A stretch of DNA of 64,000 nt, taken from positions 2,542,001-2,606,000 of the forward strand of contig NZ_BSUN01000001.1 of the NCBI RefSeq assembly GCF_030161615.1. The letters are read 5' to 3'. This document shows positions 54,334 through 64,000 of this stretch, piece by piece. The notes under the pieces are model-generated. The model did not search any database and was not told the DNA's origin. It saw nothing but the letters and a program-made list of their open reading frames with translations. The position numbers and the translations under genes were made by a program. The DNA is from Demequina litorisediminis. Lineage in GTDB: Bacteria; Actinomycetota; Actinomycetes; Actinomycetales; Demequinaceae. How positions within the stretch are numbered: position 1 is the stretch's first letter; each line of letters opens with the position of its first letter.

Positions 54334-55937
54334 GTGATCGCCGTACAGAATCTTGAGATGCGCATCGGCGCGCGCGTTCTCCTCCATCCCACGTCGTTCC
54401 ACGTGAACGCCGGCGAACGCATCGGCCTCGTGGGCCGTAACGGTGCTGGCAAGACCACGATGACCCGCATCCTCGCGGGCGAGGGGCAACCCTCGGGCGG
54501 CACGGTGACGCACAAGGGCACGGTGGGCTACCTGCCGCAGGACCCCCGCTCGGGAGACCTCAACCAGATCGCCATGGACCGCGTGCTCGCGGCTCGTGAC
54601 CTCGCCACCATCGTCGCGAAGATGCGCCAGGCGGAGGAGGACATGGGCGGCGCGGACGAGAAGGCCGCCGCCAAGGCCATGGACAGGTATCCCGCGCTCG
54701 AGGAGCGCTTCCGGGCCGCGGGAGGCTATGCCGCGGAGTCCGAGGCGCACCGCATCGCCTCGAACCTTGGCCTGGACGACCGTATCCTCGCCCAGCCGCT
54801 CCACACGCTCTCGGGTGGCCAGCGCCGCCGCGTGGAGCCTCGCCCGCATCCTCTTCTCGGACGCCGAGACCCTCCTGCTCGACGAGCCCACCAACCACCT
54901 TGACGCCGACTCGATCGTGTGGCTGCGCGAGTTCCTGCGTCAGTACTCGGGTGGGCTCATCGTCATCTCCCACGACGTCGACCTGGTGCGCACCGTCGTG
55001 ACGAAGGTGTTCTACCTGGACGCCAACCGCGGCCAGGCTCGACCAGTACGCGATGGGCTGGGACCTGTACCTGCGTCAGCGCGAGGACGACGAGAAGCGC
55101 CGCCACACCGAGCGTCGCATCGCCGAGAAGAAGGCGGGCGCTCTCGTGGCCCAGGCGGAGAAGATGCGCGCCAAGGCGTCGAAGGCCGTGGCCGCCCAGC
55201 AGATGCTCAAGCGCGCGGAGAAGCCTGCTCGAGGGCACGGAGGGGGAGCGGGCCTCGGACAAGGTCGCCTCGCTGCGCTTCCCGACGCCCGCCCCGTGCG
55301 GCAAGACCCGCTTCGCGGCCACGGGCTGTCAAAGAGCCTACGGCTCCCTCGAGGTGTTCATGGATGTGGACCTCGCCATCGACCGCGGCTCCCGGGTGGT
55401 GATCCTCGGCTTCAACGGTGCCGGCAAGACCACGCTGCTGAAGCCTGCTGTCCGGCATCGAGGCCCCGGACACCGGCGAGGTGGAGGCCGGGCACGGCCT
55501 CAAGGCTCGGCTACTACGCGCAGGAGCACGACACGCTCGACATGGACGCGACCGTGGCGGAGAACATGCGCCACGCGGCGCCGGACCTCGGCGACACCGA
55601 GGTGCGCAAGGTGCTCGGTTCGTTCCTGTTCTCCGGCGACGACGCTGACAAGCCCACGCGGGTCCTGTCGGGTGGAGAGAAGACGCGCCTCGCGTTGGCG
55701 ACACTCGTGGTGAGCCAGGCCAACGTGCTGCTGCTCGACGAGCCGACCAACAACCTCGACCCGGCGTCGCGCGCGGAGATCCTTGGCGCGCTCAGGACGT
55801 ACGAAGGTGCCGTCGTCCTCGTCACCCACGACGAGGGTGCTGTCGACGCCCTCGAGCCCGAGCGGGTCCTCCTGCTTCCCGACGCCGACGAGGACCTCTG
55901 GAACGACTCCTACCGGGACCTCATCACCCTCGCCTAA
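54334..55937 (+). CDS. ABC-F family ATPase (translation/antibiotic-resistance type)
   Basis: About 532 residues, two ABC domains, no membrane segment. Domain 1: GRNGAGKTTMTRI, LSGGQRRRVELARILF, LLLDEPTNHLD. A linker (residues about 240-300) is charged and coiled. Domain 2: GFNGAGKTTLLKLLSG, LSGGEKTRLALATL, LLLDEPTNNLDP. ABC-F proteins act on the ribosome. Six AGCT gains: 54836, 55035, 55222, 55335, 55442, 55503. A lost base at about 55324-55328 cancels the 55335 gain, so residues ATGCQRAYG are wrong although the frame continues; GLSKSYG is expected. Confidence 0.92.
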
Positions 55938-55940
55938 ACC

Positions 55941-56001
55941 GTCACATGGATCCATGTGACTCGCCTCAGGCGGTAAAAGAACCACACGGATCCACGTGAC
56001 C
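55941..56001. repeat. Pair of BamHI-centred palindromes between convergent genes
   Basis: GTCACATGGATCCATGTGAC (55941-55960) is a perfect 20-bp palindrome. ACCACACGGATCCACGTGAC (55981-56000) is a near copy, imperfectly palindromic. A small CGCC/GGCG hairpin lies between. They sit between the ABC-F and SURF1 stops: possible bidirectional terminators or a protein site. Confidence 0.5.
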
Positions 56002-56003
56002 GG

Positions 56004-56824
56004 CTAGAGGGCGTCCTCAATCTCCTCGTCTGAGGGCTCGGCGCGACGTCGCTTGCGCGGCTCCTTGATGGCCGATGCGGGTGCCGGCTCGTCCTCCTCG
56101 CGCGCCATCTGTGCGTCGCGACGCAGCAGCAAGATCGCCCCGGTGGGGGCGAGCGCGGCGAACACCCACCACTGCACGGCGTAGGCGAAGTGGGGTCCGA
56201 GCGACACCTCGGGCAGCGGCACCTGCTCGCCCACGACCGTGGGGGAGCACTGAGCGCCGTCGCAGATCTCGCGGATCATGAGGTACCCGGGTACCTCCTG
56301 GCCCGCGGGGAGTCGAGCTGCGACGGCGTGATGCGGGTCGCCGAGTCGGTGGCCGACTTGCCGTCGTCCTCTTCCCACGCGCGCACCACGCCCGTGACCG
56401 TGACCTCGCCCGCCGGATACTCCGGGACCGCGGGGTCCTCGTTTGGGCCCGGCTGGGGGATCCATCCCACCGAGACGAGCACGGACCGACCGTCGTCGGT
56501 GTCGAGCCAGGCGAGGTACTGCCACGCGGCGGTGGAATCGATGGGGCGCCCGCGCAGCACCGTCGCGGTGCCCGTCTCGAAGGTGCCCGTGACCGTGACG
56601 AGGCGCCATTCGGCATCGTCGGGCAGCGAGGTGGCGTCGGGGGGAATGACCGTGGCGAGAGGCTCCGCCGCTCGACCCTCGGCTGCCTCGAACGCGGCCA
56701 CCGCGGCCGCCTTGTCCTGATGCCGGTGAAACTGCCAGAACCCCAACTCGATGGCCACCGCGCTCACCGTGAGGGCGATGAGCATCGTGACCGCGATGCG
56801 GGTGAAGGTGAGGCGTCGGGGCAC
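56004..56824 (-). CDS. SURF1 family cytochrome oxidase assembly protein
   Basis: About 273 residues. One membrane segment at each end (residues about 12-30 and 215-235) with an outside-facing domain: ELGFWQFHRHQDK, VTVTGTF, VLRGRPIDSTAAWQYL, VSVGWIPQPG. Assists haem a insertion/assembly of aa3 oxidase, matching ctaA in this window. A lost C in a run at about 56305-56310 shifts the frame (restores LDSPAGQEVPGYLMIR). Acidic tail PSDEEIEDAL. Confidence 0.88.
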
Positions 56825-56886
56825 CCTTCGATGCTAGTCGCGAGCCGCGGCCGTGCGGTCCGCGCCGTTCCACTACCGTGGCACCC

Positions 56887-57591
56887 ATGACTCGACACGT
56901 CCTCGTCACCGGAGCCAACCGCGGCATCGGCCGCTCTATCGCCGCGGCGTTCGTCGACGCCGGCTACACCGTCAGTTCGATTCACCGCAGCGGTGACCTG
57001 CCTGAGGGCGTTCACAGCGCGCTCGCGGACATCACCGACACCGACGCCGTGAACGCTGCGTTCGACGCGCTCGAGGCCGAGCACGGCCGCGTGGAGATCC
57101 TGGTGGCCAACGCGGGCATCACCAAGGACGGCCTGCTGATGCGCATGTCCGATGAGGACTTCGAGACCGTCCTCGACGTCAACCTCGCGGGTACGTTCCG
57201 CTGCGTGCGCCGCGCCACGAACTCCATGCTGCGCCAGCGCTTTGGTCGCATCATTCTCGTGGGCTCCGTGGTGGGCCTCATGGGCAACCCCGGCCAGGTG
57301 AACTACTCGGCCTCGAAGTCGGCGCTGGTGGGTATGGCGCGCTCCATCACCCGAGAGGTGGGTTCGCGCGGCATCACCGCCAACGTGATCGCCCCGGGAT
57401 TCATCACCACGGACATGACGGACGAACTCCCCGAGGATGTGAAGAAGCAGTACGAGGCCACTATCCCCGCCAAGCGTTTCGGGGCGGCCGATGAGGTGGC
57501 CGCCGCCGCGGTCTACCTCGCCTCCGATGCCGCAGGCTACGTCTCGGGCGCCGTGCTGCCGGTCGACGGCGGCCTCGGGATGGGTCACTAG
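56887..57591 (+). CDS. fabG: 3-oxoacyl-[ACP] reductase
   Basis: 234-residue SDR of fatty-acid elongation (NADPH). VTGANRGIGRSIAAAFVDAG, NAGITKDGLLMRM, catalytic Ser in LVGSVVGLMGN and Tyr-x3-Lys in NYSASKSALVG; C-terminal VDGGLGMGH. Frame intact. TACCGT lies about 9 bases before ATG and no ribosome binding site is seen. fabI, the next fatty-acid gene, lies 1.5 kb on, separated by the reverse-strand permease, similar to fabG-inhA pairing. Confidence 0.92.
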   Translation: MTRHVLVTGANRGIGRSIAAAFVDAGYTVSSIHRSGDLPEGVHSALADITDTDAVNAAFDALEAEHGRVEILVANAGITKDGLLMRMSDEDFETVLDVNLAGTFRCVRRATNSMLRQRFGRIILVGSVVGLMGNPGQVNYSASKSALVGMARSITREVGSRGITANVIAPGFITTDMTDELPEDVKKQYEATIPAKRFGAADEVAAAAVYLASDAAGYVSGAVLPVDGGLGMGH

Positions 57592-57603
57592 ACCACAGCG
57601 GAA

Positions 57604-57644
57604 ACGACGAGGGCCCTCGGCGCATTGCCGGGGGCCCTCGTCGT
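57604..57644. terminator. Bidirectional terminator between fabG and uracil permease
   Basis: ACGACGAGGGCCC (57604-57616) pairs with GGGCCCTCGTCGT (57632-57644). Confidence 0.8.
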
Positions 57645-57655
57645 GTGAAGCGTGG

Positions 57656-58974
57656 CTACGCCTGCGGCGCGGGATCGTCGTCGCCACCCTGGTACGCCGG
57701 CGAGGCGACGGGGTTGGCGGCGTCACGCCAGCGCGTGATGATGGCCATCAGGTGGTACGTGATGAGCGCGGCGGCGGTGCCGAGGATGATGCCCTCGAAC
57801 TTCAGTTCGCCCACCTGCCACGTGTAATTGGCGGCTCCCATGACGAGCGCCACACCCGCGGGGATGAGGTTCACCGGGTTGCCGAAGTCGACCTTGCCCT
57901 GGCCCCAGATGCGGGCACCGAGGACGGCGATCATGCCGAACAGCACGGTCGACAGGCCGCCGAGGACGCCCGCCGGGGTGGCCGCGATGAGCCTCGCCAA
58001 TCTTGGGCGACAGGCTCAGCAGCAGGGCGAAGATACCCGCGCACCAGTACGCCGCGGTCGAGTAGACGCGGGTCGCAGCCATGACGCCGATGTTCTCCGC
58101 GTAGGTCGTGGTGCCCGAGCCGCCGCCGAGGCCCGCGACTGTGGTGGCGACGCCGTCGGCCAGCAGCGCGCGGCCGGTGATGGGGTCAAGGTCCTCGCCC
58201 GTCATCGCGGACACGGACTTCACGTGGCCGATGTTCTCGGCGATCAGCACAAAGATCACCGGCAGGAACATGAGCATGACCGAGGCGTCGAAGGTGGGGG
58301 TCGCGAAGTCGGGGAGGCCAAACCACGCGGCGTCGTGGAAGTCGGTGAGGTCGTACTCGCCGTTGAACGCCGCGACGATGCAGCCCACCACGGTGCCCAG
58401 CAGGATCGAGAGGCGGCCGAGGATGCCGCGGAACAGCACGGTGATGATCACGACTGCGAGCGCGGACACGAGTGCGGTGCCCATCGACTCCTGCACCATG
58501 CCCCACGCCGCGGGGGCGAGGTTGAGCCCGATCAGCATGACGATGGAACCGGTGACGACGGGTGGCATCGTCACCTCGATCCACCGGGTGCCCGCCACGT
58601 GGACCACGACGCCCACGACCGCCAGAAGGAGGCCCGTGGCCACGAGGCCGCCGAGTGCAGCACCCTCGCCGCCGGAGGCGACGGCCGCCGTAATGGGCGC
58701 GATGAACGCGAACGACGAACCCACGTAGGAGGGCAGGCGGTTGCCGGTGATGATGAGGAACAGGATGGTGCCGATGGCCGAGAAGAAGATCGTGGTGCTC
58801 GGCGGGAAGCCGGTCAGCAGCGGCACCACGAACGTCGAGCCAAACATCGCGAGGACGTGCTGAGCGCCCAGGCCGATCGTGCGCGGCCAGGTGAGCCGCT
58901 CCTTGGGCTTCACCACCGCATCGGCCGCAATAGTGCGACCGTCGCCGTGCAGTGTCCAGGCTCATCAATGCCAT
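57656..58974 (-). CDS. Uracil/xanthine permease (NCS2 family, UraA-like)
   Basis: About 438 residues, 12-14 membrane segments. N-terminal HGDGRTIAADAVVKPKERLT, FVVPLLTGFPPSTTIFFSA, VLIAENIGHVKSVSAMTGED and GGGSGTTTYAENIGVMAATR are NCS2 signatures for uracil. Two AGCT gains: 58959-58963, which hides the real N terminus (restores MALMSWTLHGDG), and 57990-57994 (restores SPKIGELIAATPAG). GAGGAG precedes ATG 58974 by about 8 bases. Confidence 0.92.
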
Positions 58975-59112
58975 CGTGCTTCTCCTCAACTGGTGACCGC
59001 GCGTGGATCGCACGCGCCGGGCGACAATCTACTGGGTTAGCGACGCCGTGCCGTTAGGCTCGGGCCTGGTCGCGCCGACGGCGCTAGGCTCGTTTCGACA
59101 AGGAGAGACTTC

Positions 59113-59879
59113 ATGGGAATGCTTGATGGCAAGAACATCCTGGTGACGGGGGTGCTGACCGAGGGCTCGATCGCCTTCGAGGTCGCCCGCCTCTGCCAGG
59201 AGCAGGGCGCCACGGTCGTGCTGACCGGCGTCGGGCGTTCCCTCAAGATCACCCAGGCGATGGGTCGCCGCCTCCCCGTCGAGGCTCAGGTCGTGGAGCC
59301 GACGTCACCGACCCGGAGCACCTCGCCGCGCTCGCGGACAAGGTGCGTGAGCACGTGCCCCATCTGGACGGTGTGGTGCACTCGATCGGCTTCGCCCCGC
59401 AGTCCGTCATGGGCGGCAACTTCATGTCCGGCGAGTGGGATGACGTCTCGACCGCCGTGCACATCTCGTCGTACTCGCTGAAGGCGCTGGCGCAGGCCGC
59501 CCTGCCGCTCATGGCGAAGGGCTCGTCGATTGTGGGCCTCACGTTCGACGGCCGCTTCGCCTGGCCCGTGTACGACTGGATGGGCGTCGCGAAGGCCGCC
59601 ATGGAGGCCGTCAACCGCTACCTCGCCCGCGACCTTGGCCAGCACGGCATCCGTGCCAACCTGGTGTCCGCTGGCCCTATCAAGACCACTGCCGCCAAGC
59701 ACATCCCCGGCTTCGAGCAGATGGAAGGCGTGTGGGCGGACCGTGCCCCGCTCGGTTGGGACTCGTCCGCGACCGAGCCGACGGCCCGTACCGTGACCGC
59801 GCTGCTGTCCGACTGGTTCCCGGCCACCACGGGCGAGATGATCCACGTGGACGGTGGCGTCCACGCGATGGGACAGTGA
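59113..59879 (+). CDS. fabI: Enoyl-[ACP] reductase (NADH), InhA/FabI type
   Basis: About 255 residues; last reduction in each fatty-acid elongation cycle. ILVTGVLTEGSIAFEVARL, HSIGFAPQSVMGG, catalytic YDWMGVAKAAMEAV (Tyr-x6-Lys), and AGPIKTTAAKHIPGF. At 59296-59303 GAGCCGAC stands where GAGCTCGAC is needed to give VVELDVTDPEHL: an AGCT site that lost its T. AAGGAGAG precedes ATG. Confidence 0.93.
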
Positions 59880-59880
59880 C

Positions 59881-60390
59881 ATGCCTACGCTCATCATCGC
59901 CCGCCACGCCAAGGCCGAGGCTCCCTCGACCCTCGGCAACGACGCGGACCGCACTCTCGAGCCTGATCGGCCGTCAGGCCTCGACCAAGCTCGGCCAGGA
60001 GATGGCCGCCGCCGGGCTCGCGCCCGCCGTCGCGCTCGTGTCGCCCTCGGTGCGCACTCAGCAGACGTGGAAGGCTCATGTCCGCGGCGCTGCCCGAGTG
60101 TGAGACGCGCATCGTCGACGCACTGTACGAGACGGACGTCGACGGCCTGCTCGAGGTCGCGCGTGAGGCTCGAGGACGTGGAGACCGCTGTGATGGTGGG
60201 ACACGAGCCCACGTCCTCGGCTGCGGCCGCGTATCTGGCAGGAACGGGCTCGGACACGCCCGCCCTGAAGTTCATCGCGCATGGCCTGCGCACCGCGACG
60301 GCCGCCGTGCTGACCTTCGAGGGTTCGTGGGCCGACCTGGCGTCGAACTCGGCGGTGCTGACGATGGTGGTCTCCGGCCGCGACGTCTGA
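59881..60390 (+). CDS. sixA: SixA-like phosphohistidine phosphatase
   Basis: About 168 residues, histidine phosphatase superfamily: LIIARHAKAE (RH-x motif) at residues 4-13 and VGHEPT with the second histidine. Three AGCT gains at 59960-59964, 60072-60076 and 60166-60170 scramble the middle; AGCT at 59988 is intact. Starts 1 base after fabI, so co-transcribed. Target phosphohistidine protein unknown. Confidence 0.85.
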   Translation: MPTLIIARHAKAEAPSTLGNDADRTLEPDRPSGLDQARPGDGRRRARARRRARVALGAHSADVEGSCPRRCPSVRRASSTHCTRRTSTACSRSRVRLEDVETAVMVGHEPTSSAAAAYLAGTGSDTPALKFIAHGLRTATAAVLTFEGSWADLASNSAVLTMVVSGRDV

Positions 60391-60396
60391 GCGAAG

Positions 60397-60971
60397 ATGT
60401 CGACCGAGCACGCGAGTCTCGACGGGTTCATCGGAGACTTCATCGCGCGTCAGCCGATGTTCTTCGTCGCCACGGCGGACGTCGACGGCTTGGTCAACCT
60501 CTCACCCAAGGGGGCGATGGGATGTTGCGCGTCATCGACGCGCACACCCTCGCCTACCTTGACCTCACGGGGTCGACGGCGGAGACGATCGCGCATGTGC
60601 GTGCCAGCCGACGGATCACCGTCATGTGGTGCGCGTTCGAGGGACCGCCGATGATCGTGCGAGTGCACGGCACCGCGCGCATCGTGACCCGTGCCGACCC
60701 CGAGTGGAAACACTGGGCGGCGCAGTTCCCGCCCAAGGTGGGGGCGCGTTCCGTGGTCGTGGTGACCGCGCAACGCATCTCCGACTCGTGCGGCATGGCC
60801 GTGCCCCTGCTGACGTACGAGTCCGACCGTCAGCAACTCGACCGTTGGGCGCGCGGAAAGGGCGAGGCGGGACTGCGCGACTATTGGGAGCGCAAAAACA
60901 CCACGTCGCTCGACGGCAAGCCCGCATTCACGGTGGCGGACAGGGGAGTGCCGCCCATGGAGGCTGTCTAG
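60397..60971 (+). CDS. Pyridoxamine 5'-phosphate oxidase-fold protein
   Basis: About 191 residues of the PNPOx-like FMN-binding split barrel family. FIARQPMFFVATADVDGLVNLSPKGG, then AYLDLTGSTAETIAH, and NPRI-like HGTARIV. A G-run at 60510-60514 is one short, shifting the frame (restores SPKGGDGMLRVIDAHT). Cofactor may be FMN or F420. Close to sixA on the same strand. Confidence 0.8.
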
Positions 60972-60980
60972 GTTCTCCGC

Positions 60981-61608
<628 letters not shown>

Positions 61609-61612
<4 letters not shown>

Positions 61613-62851
61613 GCGGTGACAACCGTGCCCTTCGGCACCACCGTGATGCCGGACTCCGTCACCGTGAACCCACGCTCCAGGTCGCTCACGCGGTCGATGC
61701 CGACGCGGGCGCCCTCCTCGATGATGACGTTCTTGTCCAAGATGGCGCGGTGCACCTGAGCGTGACGGTTGATTACCACGTCGTCGAGCAGCACCGAGTC
61801 CGACACCGTCGACCACGAGTGCAGGCGCACGCCAGGAGACAGCACCGAACCGGTGACCGTCGCGCCCGAGACGATCACTCCAGGGGAGACGATCGAATCG
61901 GCGGCGTGACCGAGCCTGCCCTCCTCGGAGTGGATGAACTTCGCGGGAGGCTCGGTAATGAGGCCCTGATGCAACGGCCACTCGTGGTTGTAGACGTTGA
62001 AGACTGGCTGCACGGCGATGAGGTCCATGTGCGCGTCGTAGTAGGAATCCATCGTCCCGACGTCACGCCAGTAGTTGCGGTCGCGGTCGGTGGAACCAGG
62101 CACGTCATTGTCGACGAAGTCGTAGAAGCCGCAGGTGCCCTGCTCGACGAAGTGGGGGACGATGTCGCCACCCATGTCGTGCTTCGAGGTCGCGGACTCG
62201 GCATCGGCCTTGAGAGCCTCGAGGAGCGGACCGACGGATGCGACGTAGTTGCCCATCGATGCCAGGACCTCGTGGGGAGAGTCGGGCAGCCCCTCGGGCT
62301 CGGTGGGCTTTTCGAGGAAGGCCTTGATGAAGCCGGGACGTTCCTTGTCGGTGTCGATCACTCCGAACTGGTCCGCGAGGCTCGATGGGCTGGCGGATGC
62401 CCGCCACGGTGAAGTCCGCTCCCGACGCGATGTGGCTGTCCACCATCTGCGAGAAGTCCATGCGATACACGTGATCCGCGCCCACGATCACGACGATGTC
62501 AGGGTTCTCATCCTCGATGATGTTGACGGTCTGGTAGATCGCATCGGCACTGCCCAGGTACCAGTGCTTGCCTCGCCGCTGCTGCGCTGGCACGGGCGCC
62601 ACGTAGTTGCCCAGGAGGGGCGACATGCGCCAGGTGCGCGCGATGTGACGGTCCATCGAGTGCGACTTGTACTGCGTGAGCACGACGATGTGCAGGTAAC
62701 GCGAGTTCACCAGGTTGGACAAGGCGAAGTCGACCAGCCGGTACGTCCCTCCGAAGGGGACGGCGGGCTTTGCTCGGGCCGCGGTGAGGGGCATCAGGCG
62801 CTTGCCCTCACCTCCGGCCAGGACGATGGCGAGAACTTTCGGCGCTGGCAT
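61609..62851 (-). CDS. glgC: Glucose-1-phosphate adenylyltransferase
   Basis: Makes ADP-glucose for glycogen. 413 residues. [49 protein letters not shown], and a C-terminal left-handed beta-helix ([20 protein letters not shown]). AGGCT at 62378-62382 shifts the frame (restores [16 protein letters not shown]). TATGCT (reverse strand of 62858-62863) is 6 bases before ATG, with no ribosome binding site, so probably leaderless. Divergent from glgA. Confidence 0.94.
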
Positions 62852-62923
62852 GTGCCCAGCATAGGCGGGTAGCCCGGCGAGTGAACAGGTCACACGCCCG
62901 GGGAGAGCACTAGCGTGGGTGGT

Positions 62924-64000
62924 ATGCGAGCAGACATCCTGACCCGTGAGTACCCACCCCACATCTACGGCGGCGCCGGCGTCCACGTGACCGAGTTGGC
63001 GGCGGTGTTGCGCGACCACATCGAGGTGCGGGTGCGTGCCTTCGACGGCCCGCGCGACGAGGAAGGCGTGGATGGGTATGAGCCGCTGGGCGGGGGCGTG
63101 GGGGACGCGTCGCTCGACGTCATCGCCCACAACCTGCCGATGGCCAAGGACTGCGAAGGCGCCGATCTGGTGCACTCCCACACCTGGTACGCCAACCTCG
63201 CCGGCCACCTTGCGGCGCGGCTGCACGGTATCCCTCACGTGATCTCCGCACATTCGCTGGAGCCCCTGCGTCCGTGGAAGGCGGAGCAGGCGGGTGGCGG
63301 CTATCGCGTCTCGTCCTGGATCGAGCGCACCGCCTACGAGAACGCTGACGCGATTATCGCCGTGTCCGGCGGGATGCGGCAGGACGTGCTGCGCTCGTAC
63401 CCCAACGTGGATCCCGCGAAGGTCCGAGTGATTCACAATGGCATCGACGTGGACGCCTGGGCGGCGCCGTCGAGTCCCGAGGAGCGGCAGGCGGCCGATG
63501 CCGTGGTCGCCGACTGGGGCATCGACCGCGATCGCCCCGCCTTGGTCTTTGTGGGCCGCATTACCCGCCAGAAGGGGCTGCCGTACTTCCTGCGGGCGGT
63601 CGAGTCACTGCCGCCGGAGGTGCAGATCGTGTTGTGCGCGGGCGCGCCCGACACGAAGGAGATCATGGCCGAGGTGTCCGGCCTTGTCGACGAGTTGCGC
63701 TCCAAGCGCGACGGGGTGATTTGGATCGAGAAGCACCTGCCCCGAGCCGAGGCTCGTGGCCGTGCTCGACGCCTGCACCGCCTTTGTGTGCCCCAGCGTG
63801 TACGAGCCGCTCGGCATCGTGAACCTTGAAGCGATGGCCGTGGGCCTGCCCGTGGTCGCGACGGCGACGGGCGGTATCCCCGAGGTCGTGGTGGACGGCG
63901 AGACGGGCATTCTGGTCCCGATCGACCAGGTCTCCGACGGCACAGGAACCCCCAAGAACCCCGAGGCGTTCATCGCGGAACTTGGCGGTGCCCTCGCGGA
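62924..64000 (+). CDS. glgA: Glycogen synthase, GT4 corynebacterial family (partial)
   Basis: Transfers glucose from ADP-glucose, in glycogen or maltose-1-phosphate synthesis (the GlgA/GlgM group). Begins [66 protein letters not shown], and the GT4 nucleotide-sugar motif [19 protein letters not shown] at 63750-63754 shifts the frame (restores [18 protein letters not shown]). Truncated by the window end at about residue 358 of about 400. TAGCGT (62911-62916) 7 bases before ATG suggests a leaderless transcript. Confidence 0.92.

Overview
The window is about 68-70% GC by eye and carries an actinobacterial gene set: argCJBDFRGH then tyrS, recN-steA-steB-pyrG, sufR-BD-(Rieske)-C-S-U-T, corynebacterial-type glgC/glgA, ECF biotin transporter bioY-ecfA-ecfT, and a tRNA-free 16S-23S spacer. 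GTG/TTG starts and 4-base ATGA/GTGA overlaps are common. This points to a chromosomal segment of a Micrococcales actinobacterium (Demequinaceae/Cellulomonadaceae-like is my guess from gene order and rRNA). I see no mobile element, CRISPR array or tRNA.

Layout. 1-4570: cation antiporter, secreted glycosidase-like lipoprotein, small proteins, two DUF202 membrane proteins. 4568-7079: gnd and zwf (oxidative pentose phosphate). 7181-13267: secreted protein, oxidoreductase, TetR/epimerase pair, PadR/MFS pair, GNAT. 13364-23997: ArgR-box candidate, full arginine operon, a P-loop kinase, tyrS. 24052-29834: rRNA operon with leader and terminator. 29895-40329: RG-rich/TPR protein, HAD phosphatase, tlyA, nadK, recN, steA, steB, pyrG. 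40336-43233: Nudix, ilvA, ctaA. 43415-49992: iron-sulfur (SUF) operon with its regulator. 49994-60390: DUF1697, amino-acid permease, biotin transporter, ABC-F, SURF1, fabG, uracil permease, fabI, sixA. 60397-64000: PPOX-fold protein, serB, glgC, glgA (cut by the window end).

The most striking signal is not a gene. Most protein genes are broken by one-base frameshifts, and nearly every break lies at the palindrome AGCT, which reads AGCCT or AGGCT (one base gained), less often ACT/AGT (one base lost). I counted by hand roughly 80 such sites in genes and about 13 in the 16S, 23S and 5S rRNA genes at positions where the conserved sequence has AGCT. Restoring AGCT restores every reading frame: for each gene the corrected length became a multiple of three and family motifs reappeared. 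About 25 AGCT sites remain intact. The other frame breaks are mainly single-base losses in G or C runs. Indels tied to a short palindrome plus shortened G/C runs are best explained as consensus errors at a modified motif in single-molecule (nanopore-like) data. That implies the organism methylates AGCT (an AluI-type specificity) and that the genes are intact in the living cell. This is an inference from sequence alone. Gene coordinates below span the whole broken gene, and the evidence says where the frame shifts.
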